Source: Tachypleus tridentatus (Eukaryota > Arthropoda > Merostomata > Xiphosura > Limulidae). From it: a stretch of 64,000 nt of DNA. Location of the stretch: the NCBI RefSeq assembly GCF_004210375.1, contig NC_134827.1, positions 104,951,285 through 105,015,284 on the forward strand. Direction: 5' to 3'. Made by a program: the position numbers and the translations under genes. Positions 1 through 11,653 of the stretch are shown here, one piece after another. Position 1 is the stretch's first letter. Each line of letters opens with the position of its first letter. The notes under the pieces are model-generated. The model searched no databases. It was not told the origin of the DNA and saw only the letters and a program-made list of their open reading frames with translations.

Positions 1-1337
1 CCAATGTGTTTGCAAAAAGGTACCTGGTCTCTCTCTTTCTCACAGTTCAGTTGAAATCAAGAGAATTCAATTTAACCCTGTAATACATTTTGTATGGGAA
101 AATAACTTCATGGGAAACCAGTGAAGCTAGAAATACCAGAACCTAGGTAGGAAAAAGATATTTGGTTTCATGACTTTTTTATTATTGCAGAGTTTTTTGA
201 TGAGTGTGTTTGCTTGTGATGTTCTTCACTCTTGTGTTTCTAAAGTGAGGAAGTCTTCATTCTTCAGGATGTGATATTTCTACAAGTCAGAGAACTTGTA
301 ATCAGAAGAAAGAGTCTGTTACTTGCAGTAGATGGCTGGTTTGAGAGAAGTCCTTTTTTATATGCCTGACTTTTACCAATGATGTGAAGGTTCATGACTT
401 CATTTTCATTGCATCCAATTGTTCAAGTCTGCTGATGAAAGCAGTGCTCCCTGGCATATAACAACCAGGGTAGATCAACTTCAGTTGTGGCAGTGGAGAG
501 GGTTGGCTGGTCTGTGTTGATGATGTCTTGTTTTTTGGATGCGTGTTCAAGTCTGCTGATGAAACCTGAACCTGCCATTTCATTGGATAAGGAAAGTAGT
601 TGGAACTTCATCAGTTATACTGGGGTCAATCTAAAATTTTATATGTTTAAATTTAAAACATTCACATACAAACTTTGCATATTGCAAGGAGGCACTTCTT
701 ATTTCTATGCAAGAAGTACTGGATGGATCTAGTAATGAAAACACCATAATGATCATTTTGAATTGTAGATGTAACCTATTTAATGTGAACTGCTGTTCAT
801 GTGGAAAATGTTTAATACTGTTTTTCTTACTTAAGTCACCCAATCTTCTTTTTTCTTTTTAATATGTGAATTATCTCTCTTCCAATGTGCAAGGTATGTG
901 AATATTTTGAATTCAAACATATTATGCATTTTAAAATGTTTGACCAAATTCTAGTGGTTTCATAAATTCAGTTCTAGTGACACAAGTATTTTTTGTTTTC
1001 CGAAATGCATATTTGAAATCTACACAAATTATTTTATGGATCCAAATTTGAATGAAACTTATCTCGGACGACTATGGATTTGGATTACGAGAGACTGCAA
1101 ATCAAATTCATAACATCTTAAGTAATATGGATCACAATTTTCATTTACACTTTATACTTCCAAATATTTTTTGGATAAAAAATAGCCAAAATTCAAACAT
1201 TTATAAGGAAATTCATCTTTTACCCTCAGAGTGACACAGTAAAGGCTCTCTAAACTTAGTAAAATATCCATAATCAAAAACTTCTGTACAAATGTATACT
1301 TAAGAATTTGAGAATTTTCAGTTATTAAGTGCACCTT
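1..1337. other. intergenic, no supported gene
   Basis: No recognisable gene. Two minus-strand ORFs (423-611 and 392-583) overlap. They share a repeated 20-bp word GTTCAAGTCTGCTGATGAAA at 421 and 545 and look like chance ORFs, though a diverged exon cannot be excluded. Confidence 0.5.
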
Positions 1338-1601
1338 GGCTCGGCATGGCCAGGTGGTTAAGACGTTCGACTCGTAATCCGAGGGTCGCGGGTTTGAATC
1401 CCTGTCACACCAAACATGCTTGGCCTTTCAGCTGTGGTGGCATTAATCGTGACAGTTAATCCCACTATTTGTTGGTAAAAGAGTTGGCAGTGGGTGGTGA
1501 TGACTAGCTGCTTTCCCTCTAGTCTTGCACTACTAAATTAGGAACTGACCAGTTAGCACAGATAGTCCTCATGTAGCTTTGTGCAAAATTCAAACCAAAC
1601 C
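1338..1601 (+). mobile_element. SINE-A, full length
   Basis: tRNA-like head with B box GGGTTTGAATCCC and a CACCA end, the conserved central domain (GTAAAAGAG, GTTGGCAGTGGGTGG, ACTAGCTG) and tail AAATTCAAACC. The target duplication AAGTGCACCTT is at both ends. Head and anticodon loop (CTCGTAA) resemble tRNA-Thr(CGT). Confidence 0.95.
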
Positions 1602-3106
1602 AAGTGCACCTTATCAGTTATATAAACAAATTTGGGGTGCAAAGTTTATGTGAAGAAAATGTCAGACAAGCTCCAATACTGCCAAATTCTTTCAAACTTT
1701 AAGAAAGTTACACAACTTTTAAAGTGGTATATTTGGCCACTCCAAAATTTTTAAAAATAATTTCACCAGATTTAATTCTCACTTTTGTAATATATACATC
1801 TATAAACTTTCTATTTATCAAACAGTTTAATATTTACAACAAATATATTCAAAAAGTGTAACTATGAGCTCACGAAGTTCAAACCTCAATTAAAACTTGA
1901 AATTCGTTGTAACATAGTGTTTAATTTCACTATGACAAACTGTAGAATGACCTATGTACATTGTCACCTATGTACGATGTTAGAACAAACCTATGTACTT
2001 GTTGGTGTTTGGACATCGGGAACATTTTCGTTCTAGCTACGACCATGGCATGTTCCTTCACGAAGAAATATTTAGATCCTTTGGTTATGTAACATATACT
2101 GGTAGTAATAACAGTAAAACTTAGTAAGAAATAACAGTATTACTTAAAGCCAGTTATATGATTATAGCTGTGTTTGTAATATAAATAGATTACTATTTGT
2201 TATAGTATTTCAATGTTTTTATTTGTTTATTCATAAGTAGTTTAAATTTAGAGATTATAAAATAATACTAAACGTATATGATTAGCCTTGTTACAGGTGT
2301 TTTGTCAAGGTATTACTTTATAACAAAGAAACTGAGAGTTTGTGAGTCATACTAATATTATTCGATAAACAAAACTGTACTTTACATAGTCTTACAAAAT
2401 ATGACACTGAAGAAATTATTCAAAAAATATATGTGATTAGTTAATCATTCAAAGTAACTGTAAAAATATGTTAGATTTTAAAACAGTATGGTTGTCAGCT
2501 AGTTATTTAAACAAGGTAGTTTAATGTCCATAAATGATCAGAACATGAAGAAGCGGTCTCCTTTGTGATATGCCTACATGTCTGTCTCTTCACCTTACAC
2601 ATATTCCATTCTGGAGTTTCTCAGAAGCCACGTAGTCAACAAACATTTAAGGTCACCACAAACAGAAATGTTTATTCTACCATTTATATCTTGTGTATGG
2701 CATACATTAAATCTAATTGCAAGTAAACAATATTTACACAATTACCGCTGATGAAAATTATATAAAACTGGTCAAAACGTAGCAGCGGTAACGGTTTTTA
2801 GGCTTACTCGTTTCAAACTGATTTGGAACAACTATTTGAAATAATTATTAACGATGGAACTAAACAAGATAGAGGAAACTTGTTATGTTATCTTTGTTGT
2901 TGTTTTTCTAATGGCACAAACTGTTGCTTTTTGTTGTGTGTGCTTTTGTTGTTTTTTTGTGTTTTTTTTTACTTTCGTATACATCAAAGAAAATCGGTTA
3001 TGTTAGAAAGCCTGGGGTTCAGTGTTGTAAAGAGAACAAAAGATACGCAAGTTCCCAAAATATATTTTCAGTGATGAAGTATGTGGTAATGGATTCACTT
3101 ACTTTA
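1602..3106. other. intergenic, nothing recognised
   Basis: AT-rich with T and A runs. I see no gene, SINE or tandem array. Confidence 0.5.
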
Positions 3107-3336
3107 GGGCCCGGCATGGCTACGTAGTTAGGGCGCTCGAGGGTCGTGGGTTTAAATCCTTGTCGCACCAAACATGCTCGCCATTTCAAACGTTGGTAAA
3201 AGAGTAGCCCAAGAGTTGGCGGTGGGTCGTAATGACTAGTTGCCTTCCCTCTTGTCTTACACTGCAAAATTAGGGACGGCTAGCGCAGATAGCCCTAGTG
3301 TAGCTTTGCGTGAAATTCAAAAACACACAAACAAAC
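3107..3336 (+). mobile_element. SINE-A with internal deletions
   Basis: Head GCCCGGCATGGC and tail TTCAAAAACACACAAACAAA present; short deletions remove part of the head and the segment before the GTTGGTAAAAGAG block. Confidence 0.9.
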
Positions 3337-4176
3337 GTAAAAAGGGATTTTTTCGTGCATTAATTTGTTTCGAGAATTTGAATGATGATGTAAATATTTA
3401 AGGTTTTACGCTGATTTCCCCCTAAGAGTAATCTATTAGGTTGTTCTACAGAATATTGTATGCAAAGTTAAACTGTGTTTTTCTACATTTGACTATATTT
3501 TGAGTAAAGAAAGAAAGGGAACACAAAGAAAGTCATGTAAAACAGTGTTCAAAAACGCAAAGCAATCAAGTTTATTCACGAATGATACTATCTTTACTAA
3601 ATATAGCTCTCAAAATTAAATAACCCACAACAACAAGTAACTAGAGTGAAAGCAACTGAGCGACTTTTATGACCAACGTTATGTGTTACAACCTTATACA
3701 ACTGCGTGTATGAACAAAATTTAACTGGAGGAGAGAATAGAAAACATATAGTATGCCTGCATAGTGTAACTACTGTGAACGTTGGCTTGTCAATAATTTA
3801 CAATTTTTTATCTGTTTTATAAGTTTTAAATTACTAATACAAACCAAAAGGAAAATTGGTAATAAACTTAGAGTTCACGTCCTATCCTTTATTGGCCATT
3901 GTAAATACGAAATGAAAAAGATCAACAAGTTACAACCATCATCACCAATCCATTTTAAACGATCTAGCTTCGAACAAAACAACACGTAAATATAAATATA
4001 AAAAACAAATATCAGAGCGTTTATATTATACCACACCAATCCTGGAAGGAAGTTGATGAAGGTGAAACTGGAAGAAATGTTTACACCAGTGTTTTTGAAC
4101 ATTAAAAAACACATCAAATACAAAATTAAACAATGCTATATTTTTTCATACGAGAAACTATGATGACAAATTGAAT

Positions 4177-4443
4177 TGTTTGTCTGTTTTGAATTTCGCG
4201 CAAAGCTACACAAGGGCTATCTGCGCGAGCTGTCCCTAATTTTGCAGTGTAAGACAAGAGGAAGGTAGCTAGTCATCACCACCCACCGCCAACTCTTGGG
4301 CTACTCTTTTACTAACGAATAGTGGGATTGACCATCACATTATAACGCCCCAACAGCTGAAAGGGCGAGCATATATGGGGTGACGGGGATTCGGACCCGC
4401 CATACTAAAGTTATGAGTCAAGTATCTTAACCACTTGGCCATG
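4177..4443 (-). mobile_element. SINE-A
   Basis: Reverse orientation: GTTT tail, CGCGCAAAGCTACACAAGGG, central domain, and a diverged head ending CTTGGCCATG. Confidence 0.92.
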
Positions 4444-4845
4444 TCAGTTCGAAGTGAACTTGAAATCAATAAGATATTTGAACAAAACTATATAAAAGGA
4501 AGAAACATTGAAAATTGCTTGATCAAAGGCTTGCTTAACTTCAACATCTTCAAAGGTCACATGAAGCTGAACAGCTGCCTGATATCTTATGTTCTTAAAG
4601 GAATTCAAAGTTCGGGGTTTACGGGGGTGGTGTTGACCAGTTTCTCTCTCAAAAGATAACTTGAGGCCCAAGAGGACACACAAGTGTGTCGAAATTAGTT
4701 TCTAAAATATCAAAACTTTTAACATTTCCATTTACTGTGTTTTTTTTTTTAACCATGCTGCCACTTTTACCACACCGATGATGCTAAATTCATTGTTGGC
4801 ATTGTAATGACATAACAGGTAGTAAATCAGTGCAGTAGCATCCCC

Positions 4846-4980
4846 TGCTGGGACAGTAGTAAGTCTTCGGATTTACAACACTGAAATCAGCGATTCAATT
4901 CTCCTCGGTGGACACAGCAGATAGACCGATGTGGTTCAGCTATAGGAAAAACACATACACTACAGTAGCACGTATTGTAG
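4846..4980 (+). mobile_element. SINE-C (SINE-B-like head, different tail)
   Basis: GTAAGTCTTCGGATTTACAA, B box GATTCAATTCTCC, GGTGGACACAGCAGATAG, TGTGGTTCAGCTATAGGAAA and a CA-rich tail. Confidence 0.85.
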
Positions 4981-5665
4981 GATGTTTTTGTCTGTTGTTG
5001 TTTTTTTGTGTTTTTTTTTGGTAGGAGAGCATAGCCACAGCATAGCCTCACCAATATAAATATTCATTGACTAAATGCCCCTTGCCTTCTCTAACTGGGT
5101 GATAATAACAATTACTGAGCAGTGAGATGCAAGAGACAAAGTGGACTATTATTTGGAAGTAAACTATATCTTTATTCATGTACACAAACACATATGTACC
5201 GCATTTAGTCACAGTATAGGTGGTCACTGTAATCTCAGGCCAAGGTGACACATGACAGTAGTCATTCAAGAGACAGTTTCTGCTTGTGTGGCAAGGTTTC
5301 TGATTTTTGAATTTTGACCGAGAGTTGGATGTAGATGAGGCTTGAAGACGTAATGAGTGCACAATCAGAAAGATCACTAATGTAGGTAATCTGGGATTTT
5401 GGGATACTGCACAAGGACCTTATTATAGAAAAATAAAGTGTGGTATTAACACAATGTTTTACCCTGTCACAGACGGAAAATTATAACTTGTCTATGCACT
5501 TTTAACATTTGTAATGTGGGTGTTGTACATTTTGTGACGCCTGTGTAATGTGAGTAACGTCTTCTGCTTTTTTTTTTTTGTTATATTCCCGCGTCTGTTT
5601 TATTTTTATTGTTGTTTCTGTACAATTTATTCTCCTATAAATATTTATATTCGAATCTCTGCCTT

Positions 5666-5990
5666 GAGTCATGTAACTTACCTGTGATCACTGCATAATT
5701 TCTTCCAACTCTAAATGGTGGAGACACTGTTATCAACTTCAAGACTGTCCTATTTCATTTATATTTGACATTTGACCCACGTGGTCAACTACATTACGTA
5801 ATTCCAGTCCATCGTCAATGAGTCATGTAATTTACCTGTGGTCACTGCTTGATTTCTTCCAAATCTAAATGGTGGAGATACTGTTATTAACCTTTAAACT
5901 GTCCCGATTTCAATTCAATTTGACATTTGACCCACGTGGTCAACTACATTATGTAATTCCAAATCCATCACCAATGAGTCATGTAATGGT
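5666..5990 (+). repeat. tandem duplication, ~154-bp unit, 2.1 copies
   Basis: GAGTCATGTAA recurs at 5666, 5820 and 5976; the first two are followed by matching ~150-bp sequences containing GACCCACGTGGTCAACTACA. Copies differ by scattered substitutions. Confidence 0.92.
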
Positions 5991-6508
5991 AGCCTCACTA
6001 ATGTTTGGATTATTATCTTCCAACATTCGTACCTCTTCCTTTTGGTTATAGTTTCACACGAGATAAAAAATAAACACAAATCTATTGGGGGTAAAAAATT
6101 AACAAATTTCCAAACAAAAAAATCACGTATATTTCTACTTATTTTTCGTTGTCCTTTTTTTCCTATAAAAATAAAAAATCGAGTTAACACCATACAGTTA
6201 ACGAATATGTAATATATATAATATGAAATATAAATTAAGTAACAATTACTGATTTTTGTGTATTTATTGTAAAGTTATAGTAAGCTATTTATTGCAAAGA
6301 TACATTAGGACTAAGCTATCTGCAGCTAACCCTAATTTTGAGACACCGATCAAAGTGAAATCGAGCCAGTCAGCTACACCTAACCACATACTGCCAATCC
6401 ACCTCCTGAATTTTTATTTTTTACCAAGAAATTTCCGACTCAACTGCATAAAATATGACAATTTTGTTATGTGGTGGGATATCAATCAGTTCCGGAAGCC
6501 TAAGAGTG

Positions 6509-6642
6509 CTTTGTTTGTTTGTTTAGAGTTAGGCACAAAGCTGCACAATGGACAATCCGTGCTCTGCCTACCACGAGTATCGAAAATTGGTTTTAACGGT
6601 GTAACTCCGCATACATACTGCTGTGCCACTGGAACGGGGGCC
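6509..6642 (-). mobile_element. SINE-B (Val-tRNA-like head)
   Basis: Reverse orientation of a ~120-bp element. In its own direction: CACAGCGGTATGTCTGCGGA, an anticodon loop like TTTACAA, B box GGTTTCGATACCC, GGGCAGAGCACAGATAGCCC, TGTAGCTTTGTGCTTAATTA and a CAAAC tail. This copy is diverged. Confidence 0.85.
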
Positions 6643-7359
6643 TAAGAGTGAGGTATAAGATTGTATAGGGTATGGTCCATTTTGTCATCTTGTTTTCTTT
6701 AATTCGAGTAGTTGTTACGGTCGTGAAATTACGTCATTATATTAGTACTCATATTTTCTCTTATCCTTGTAATATTCTTGTAAGTCAGTCAGTAGACGTC
6801 TTCATTAATCTAATCTTACATTGATCGCTTCCTTTTGCCCTCAGCCCCTGAAGAGAAGTTTACCGCTTCTTTGGGCCCTTGGCAAAAACTTCTCCAGCAA
6901 AATGTTTCTAACCTGCTTTGCTGCTAACATTTTGAACAACTGGCGTGCATTTGCTACACTTTGGCATTATACTGTTTTACATTTGTAGGTTAGCTTTGAA
7001 TCCGATCTCGTGTCCATCTTGACACCCAGAGACTCTAACTCGTTGTTTCAACAGTTCCTCGCGGGTTTTACAAAATGGTTGGAAAAAAATTATAGATGTT
7101 CCATAGATAATATACTATAACAATGCCATGACCATTAGCTGAGTCAGGATTAAAAAAAAATACCCAATACTACTGACAAAAAGCGAATCATAACTTATTT
7201 AGTTGTTGTCCAATTATAGATCGGTTTAAACTTGTGGATTGCCCATAAAATAATATATATTCTTGTAGGTTTTCATATGAAATAACTGTTTGTATATAGA
7301 ATACATTCCTGTTCTCTCCTGTTGTTGGGTTTATTTGTGAACGTTTATTTCTGAGTTAG

Positions 7360-7445
7360 TGTTAAATTTATGGACTTACAACACCAAAAGCCAGGACTCA
7401 ATTTCCTGCGGTAGACACAGCCGGTTATCAAAAGTGAATTTGCTC
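7360..7445 (+). mobile_element. SINE-C fragment
   Basis: TTATGGACTTACAACACCAA, GACTCAATTTCCTGCGGTAG, ACACAGCCGG; tail eroded. Confidence 0.65.
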
Positions 7446-7591
7446 CAACTGCGTTTATTTTAGACAGAATTATTTTTTTGCTGTCCTCATTTATTGTTTA
7501 TACCTTATGCTGTTATGTTTTCATCATCTTCTCAGGTGATTCATTTGGAAAGTTATCATCCGGAAATATTTTTATAGATATATGTTTGATT

Positions 7592-7711
7592 TGACTACAT
7601 CAGTCATGCCAATTAAGCTACACAATGGGTTATGTGTGTTCTGCCCACCATGAGTATCGAAGACAGGTTTCTCGCATTGCAGGTTCGCAGACATATCACT
7701 GTGCCACTGGG
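7592..7711 (-). mobile_element. SINE-B
   Basis: Reverse orientation: AAGCTACACAATGGGTTATG ... GCAGACATATCACTGTGCCA. Confidence 0.85.
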
Positions 7712-7761
7712 GGTTATCATAAAGTTAAGTCTGTTCGTTGTAGAGAACAAAGATACAAAAT

Positions 7762-8037
7762 GAGGCCCAGCATAGCCAGGTGGGTTAAGGCGTTCGACTA
7801 GTAATCTGAGAGTAGCGGGTTCGAATCCCCATCTCACCAAACAATCTCGCCCTTTCAGCCATGAGGGGCATCATAATGTGACGGTCAATCCCACTATTCT
7901 TTGGTGAAAGAGTAGCCTAAGAGTTGGCGGAGGGTGGTGATGACTAGCTGCTTTCCTCTAATTTTACACTACTAAATTAGGGACCGCTAACGCAGATAGT
8001 TCTCGTGTAGCTTTGCGCGAAATTAAAGAAACAAACA
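7762..8037 (+). mobile_element. SINE-A, full length
   Basis: Head GGCCCAGCATAGCCAGGTGG, B box GGGTTCGAATCCC, full central domain and tail AAAGAAACAAACAA. An imperfect target duplication AAGATACA(C)AAA flanks it. Confidence 0.94.
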
Positions 8038-8621
8038 AGATACACAAAGGATTCTTTGTCTTGCGCCCACTACTAGTAGCGAAACCTAGTTTGTGGCGGC
8101 GTGAGATAACAACACTTATCAATGGGATTCTGGTTTTATATTAAGGTCCAAAATATAAGAACTATTCCGTATCCGGGAGCTTCTTAGTTAAATACAAAAT
8201 TAACCTTTTTAAATATACATTTCGGAGTGAACAATACTGGGTCATTTGGCTTTTCATACTTAGCACGTGATCGGAAAAACATTAACAAAACCTAAACAAC
8301 CTTGGAGATAATCGGTATTACAAAACAGTCGACTTATGTAAAAGGAAACTCCGTGGTCGTGTAGGGAATAGAAACATATATGGTACATCAAGCTAATAAA
8401 AATTCGAGAAACTAATACACCTAATCATTATACAAGTAGCTTTAAACAGACAAACAAGGAAAACATATGAATAATTAGAACTTGAATGTCACATGTCAAA
8501 AAAAAAAAATGAAAACAAAATTATAGATTTAGTGTTCAGTTCTCTCTCTTTTTTTAGAATACTGTTAAAAAATGGCATGCTGAAAAAACAAACAAACGTA
8601 CTTCTTTCAATAATGATAGAT

Positions 8622-8812
8622 TGTTTATTTGTTTTTTGCTCGAAGCTACACGAAGGATATCTGCGCTAGTCGTCCCTAATTTAGCAGTACAAGACTAGAG
8701 GGAAGGCAGCTAGTTATCACCACCCACTGCCAACTCTTGGGCTATTCTTTTACCAACGAATAATGGGATTGACCGTCACATTATAATACCTCCACGGCTG
8801 AAAGGGCCTTTA
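8622..8812 (-). mobile_element. SINE-A, head-truncated
   Basis: Reverse orientation: tail and central domain present up to ACGGCTGAAAGGGC; the tRNA-like head is missing. Confidence 0.9.
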
Positions 8813-8951
8813 GGCTGTCACACATACAAATTTTTTTTTTACCAGTGACGTTATAACTAAAGCCATCTCTACCAACAAATTTTTTCGTGTGCCATAATTT
8901 TGATATATTTTATTATTACTATTGTCAGTTTGGTTGTTACCGTTTTGGTCC

Positions 8952-9062
8952 TCAGTGGCATAAGAATAATTTTGAAGACTTATAACCCTAAAAACCGCTT
9001 AGTGGTCACAGCACTGATTGTGCTCATTGTGTAGTTTTGTGCTTAATTAAAAACAAACAAGT
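8952..9062 (+). mobile_element. SINE-B, strongly diverged
   Basis: Head remnants (GACTTATAACCCTAAAAACC) and a clear tail TGTGTAGTTTTGTGCTTAAT plus AAACAAACAA. Confidence 0.6.
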
Positions 9063-9483
9063 AAACTACCGCTGAAGTTATTATATAGTGTCAATGGTCT
9101 GACAATCACAGTGGTTTTATTTTTGGCTTTAGGTATTAATTTTTATAATTGAGCATTGTTACTTTAACCAGATGTGGCTTATTATACAGTGTCATGGGGA
9201 CGTAGATTAAATATCCTACTTTCAATTATGAGGATATTATAACTGATTGTTAGTGCCATCTATTGTTATAAACCAGAAATATTTGACTCCGAAAGAAAAC
9301 TCAATTTTTACGAGCAGCCCGGTGAGAGGTGGATTCTCGTTGATGGTTACCTTCTGGGGCCTCTAACCTGAATCATAAGGTGTTATTTAGGTTGAAATTA
9401 CCAACTGCTACAAATTTTGCTACGGTGAATTGAATTGAATTATTAACTTTATAAACTTACACACGTTATATGTTGACATTTTG

Positions 9484-9602
9484 TTGTTTCTAATTAAGGA
9501 TAAAGCTACACAATGGGTTATCTGTGCTCTGCCCACTACGAATATCGAAACCCGGATTCTCGTGCTGTAAATTAGCAGACATGTCGCTGTGCCACTAGGG
9601 GA
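9484..9602 (-). mobile_element. SINE-B
   Basis: Reverse orientation: AAAGCTACACAATGGGTTAT, GTATCG-like B box, ending GCTGTGCCACTAGGGG. Confidence 0.88.
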
Positions 9603-9671
9603 CGTATGGGGAAATAAATGACTTATTCGAGGTTAAAGACAGCTGTTACAACAATGACAATACATCTAGGC

Positions 9672-9785
9672 CTCAGTTTGTCTTTGTTTGTTGTTAAGCA
9701 TACACTTACACAATCAGCTACCAGTGCTGTACCCACAAAAAGTATTGATATCCGCTTCTGAACTGTTGGGGGTGGGGACGCCTCA
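9672..9785 (-). mobile_element. SINE-B, diverged
   Basis: Reverse orientation: TTTGTTGTTAAGCATACACT, AGTGCTGTACCCAC, GTATTGATATCC; head eroded. Lies 70 bp from another copy in the same orientation. Confidence 0.65.
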
Positions 9786-9789
9786 TTCT

Positions 9790-10969
9790 GTCACATTTAA
9801 AGTTTATTTATAATTTTGCTGATGCATTTTTTATTTCAAGAAGGAAGTGCAAACGATAATAATTTTGAATTTTCAACCGGTTACTGAAAGCATAGAATTC
9901 TTCACAGCCACGAGGCCCAACATGGTTGTCACTCGCTACATGTGGTATAACGACATTGGCCTGTGACTAATTGGTGATTTAATCCTACCTCCTAGTTTTT
10001 TTTAAATGTAATTACTTCTATCAATAAATAATTGTAAACTTTATTGTTATTTTTCTGTCCCTCTATATCTATAAAACCGCAGTTTTTGTTGTTTTTGTGT
10101 CATGTAGCGAAAATGTTTTCTACAATTTTGGCAATTATGAAAACAAACAAAAACTGTTGGACACTGTTACTTTATAGAAAAGCGATTCGCTTAGGTGACA
10201 AGACCTTGATTTTTATTTTTTACACCCCATACATATATACAGACATGCAACAGGGATTCATAGCAAGGTGAGACCTCACACAGGAAAAATAAAATAAATA
10301 CCAGTACTAATATGTTTGATTTCCTTTTCTTACCTGAACACACACGCACATAATTTGAACGTTTATATATTTCGAAAATTACTAAACAATTACCTACACT
10401 AGATTAACACTGGACATTAGCATTTTTACAAAGACCCAGTATCGTTTGTAAATTATTTGTATACAAGTCATTATTTATAATAATCGTTATCATACATTGT
10501 ATCACAACGCTAAAATCAAAGGTTCGATTTGTTCCTAGTTTTAAGTTTAGTTCTGTGATTTTGAGCCAATAGTAACCAAAGTTACAATTATGTCACTTCA
10601 TTTATCAACGTTGCGTAAAGATCACATAACGGTGCTTTGGATGAGAATTTATATCAATTTCTATTTAGTGGAACTATACAATTATTTATAGAAATGCTTT
10701 TGTATTGTAAAGATAATGTTTTAAAATAAAAATGAAGGCAAAATAAAATAAAATATCGTTTTTTAACTAAATGTAATAAACATATATATATGTTTTTTGT
10801 TGTTTTTTAATTTCATTGTTTTCCTATTATAATCAAATGGTTTTGGCTACAACACAGCAGGAAGTAATGACAAAGTGTTTCCAGGTGTTTGTTCGTATAC
10901 AAAGTGCGAAGGTGGAACACAAGGAAGGTTTAGTGACTTTGTTATTTCTTGATCGTAATAGTTTTAAAA
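9790..10969. other. AT-rich stretch upstream of the small ORF
   Basis: No gene recognised; A/T-rich runs near 10735-10810. The part from 10850 may be the 5' flank or 5' UTR of the 112-residue ORF. Confidence 0.4.
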
Positions 10970-11308
10970 ATGATAAGAGGTGTAGTTTGTAAAACTATGT
11001 CTGCAGTAAGCACCCATTGTATGTACGATCCATTTGCTGATGATGAAGACCAACAGCCACAAAGTACAAGACAATACGAACCAGCAGAGGTCAACGGCAC
11101 ATGCCATACAAACTGTAAGCCTAATAGCACTTGGAAAACTCAAGATGTCGTCGCTACTGACGTGACAGACGGCACGAAAGAACCGGACTCAAGTTATGGT
11201 TTAGATTTAATTTTCAACAGATGGTTTATTGGTGTTGTTTTCATAAGCGCTTTCGTTTGTGAACTCATTATAAACTGGACAAGCTATAGAAATTTGTTTA
11301 ATTTATGA
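10970..11308 (+). CDS. possible small single-pass membrane protein, 112 residues
   Basis: ATG at 10970 in an AAAATGA context; an in-frame stop lies upstream at 10934, so the ORF is complete. Residues 19-27 are acidic (YDPFADDED). The middle is polar with a Cys pair (C45, C49) and Asn-X-Thr/Ser sequons at 42 and 52. Residues 85-103 form one hydrophobic helix (RWFIGVVFISAFVCELIINW), leaving about nine residues at the C-terminus. There is no signal peptide, so the layout is tail-anchored. Base composition is more balanced than the flanks, suggesting real coding. An AATAAA at 11648 could end the transcript. It might also be the last exon of a longer gene. I do not recognise a family. Confidence 0.45.
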   Translation: MIRGVVCKTMSAVSTHCMYDPFADDEDQQPQSTRQYEPAEVNGTCHTNCKPNSTWKTQDVVATDVTDGTKEPDSSYGLDLIFNRWFIGVVFISAFVCELIINWTSYRNLFNL

Positions 11309-11647
11309 ACTGCTATGACATTTTTATCTAGAAATTGTGTTCCTGGTAAAGTTATGTTAATAGTTGGGGTTCCAGTGTTTATATATAATTATACTATATA
11401 AATTATTCAGATCTTTATATAAAGGCCTACAAATGCCGTAGTACTACACATGTATATTCAGGTGTTTTTTTAAAGTGAAAAACTTAAAGTATAATTTTCA
11501 CAATTCATATATACAGTTAATCTGCTGGTGTTACATTTGTAACTATTTTTTTACGTAATCTTGTTACCGTCCATACAACTGAAATACCGTATCATGTTTA
11601 TGATAAAAGTACGTATATAAAGTCATTCTATGAATAGTCTGATATAT

Positions 11648-11653
11648 AATAAA
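11648..11653 (+). promoter_or_regulatory. candidate poly(A) signal for the small ORF at 10970
   Basis: AATAAA 340 nt after the stop codon of the 112-residue ORF, followed by T-rich sequence. Such hexamers are common in this AT-rich DNA. Confidence 0.25.

Noticed and set aside
392-611. two overlapping minus-strand ORFs as exons
   Set aside because: A duplicated 20-bp word makes FISRLE appear in two different frames; no consistent splice model.
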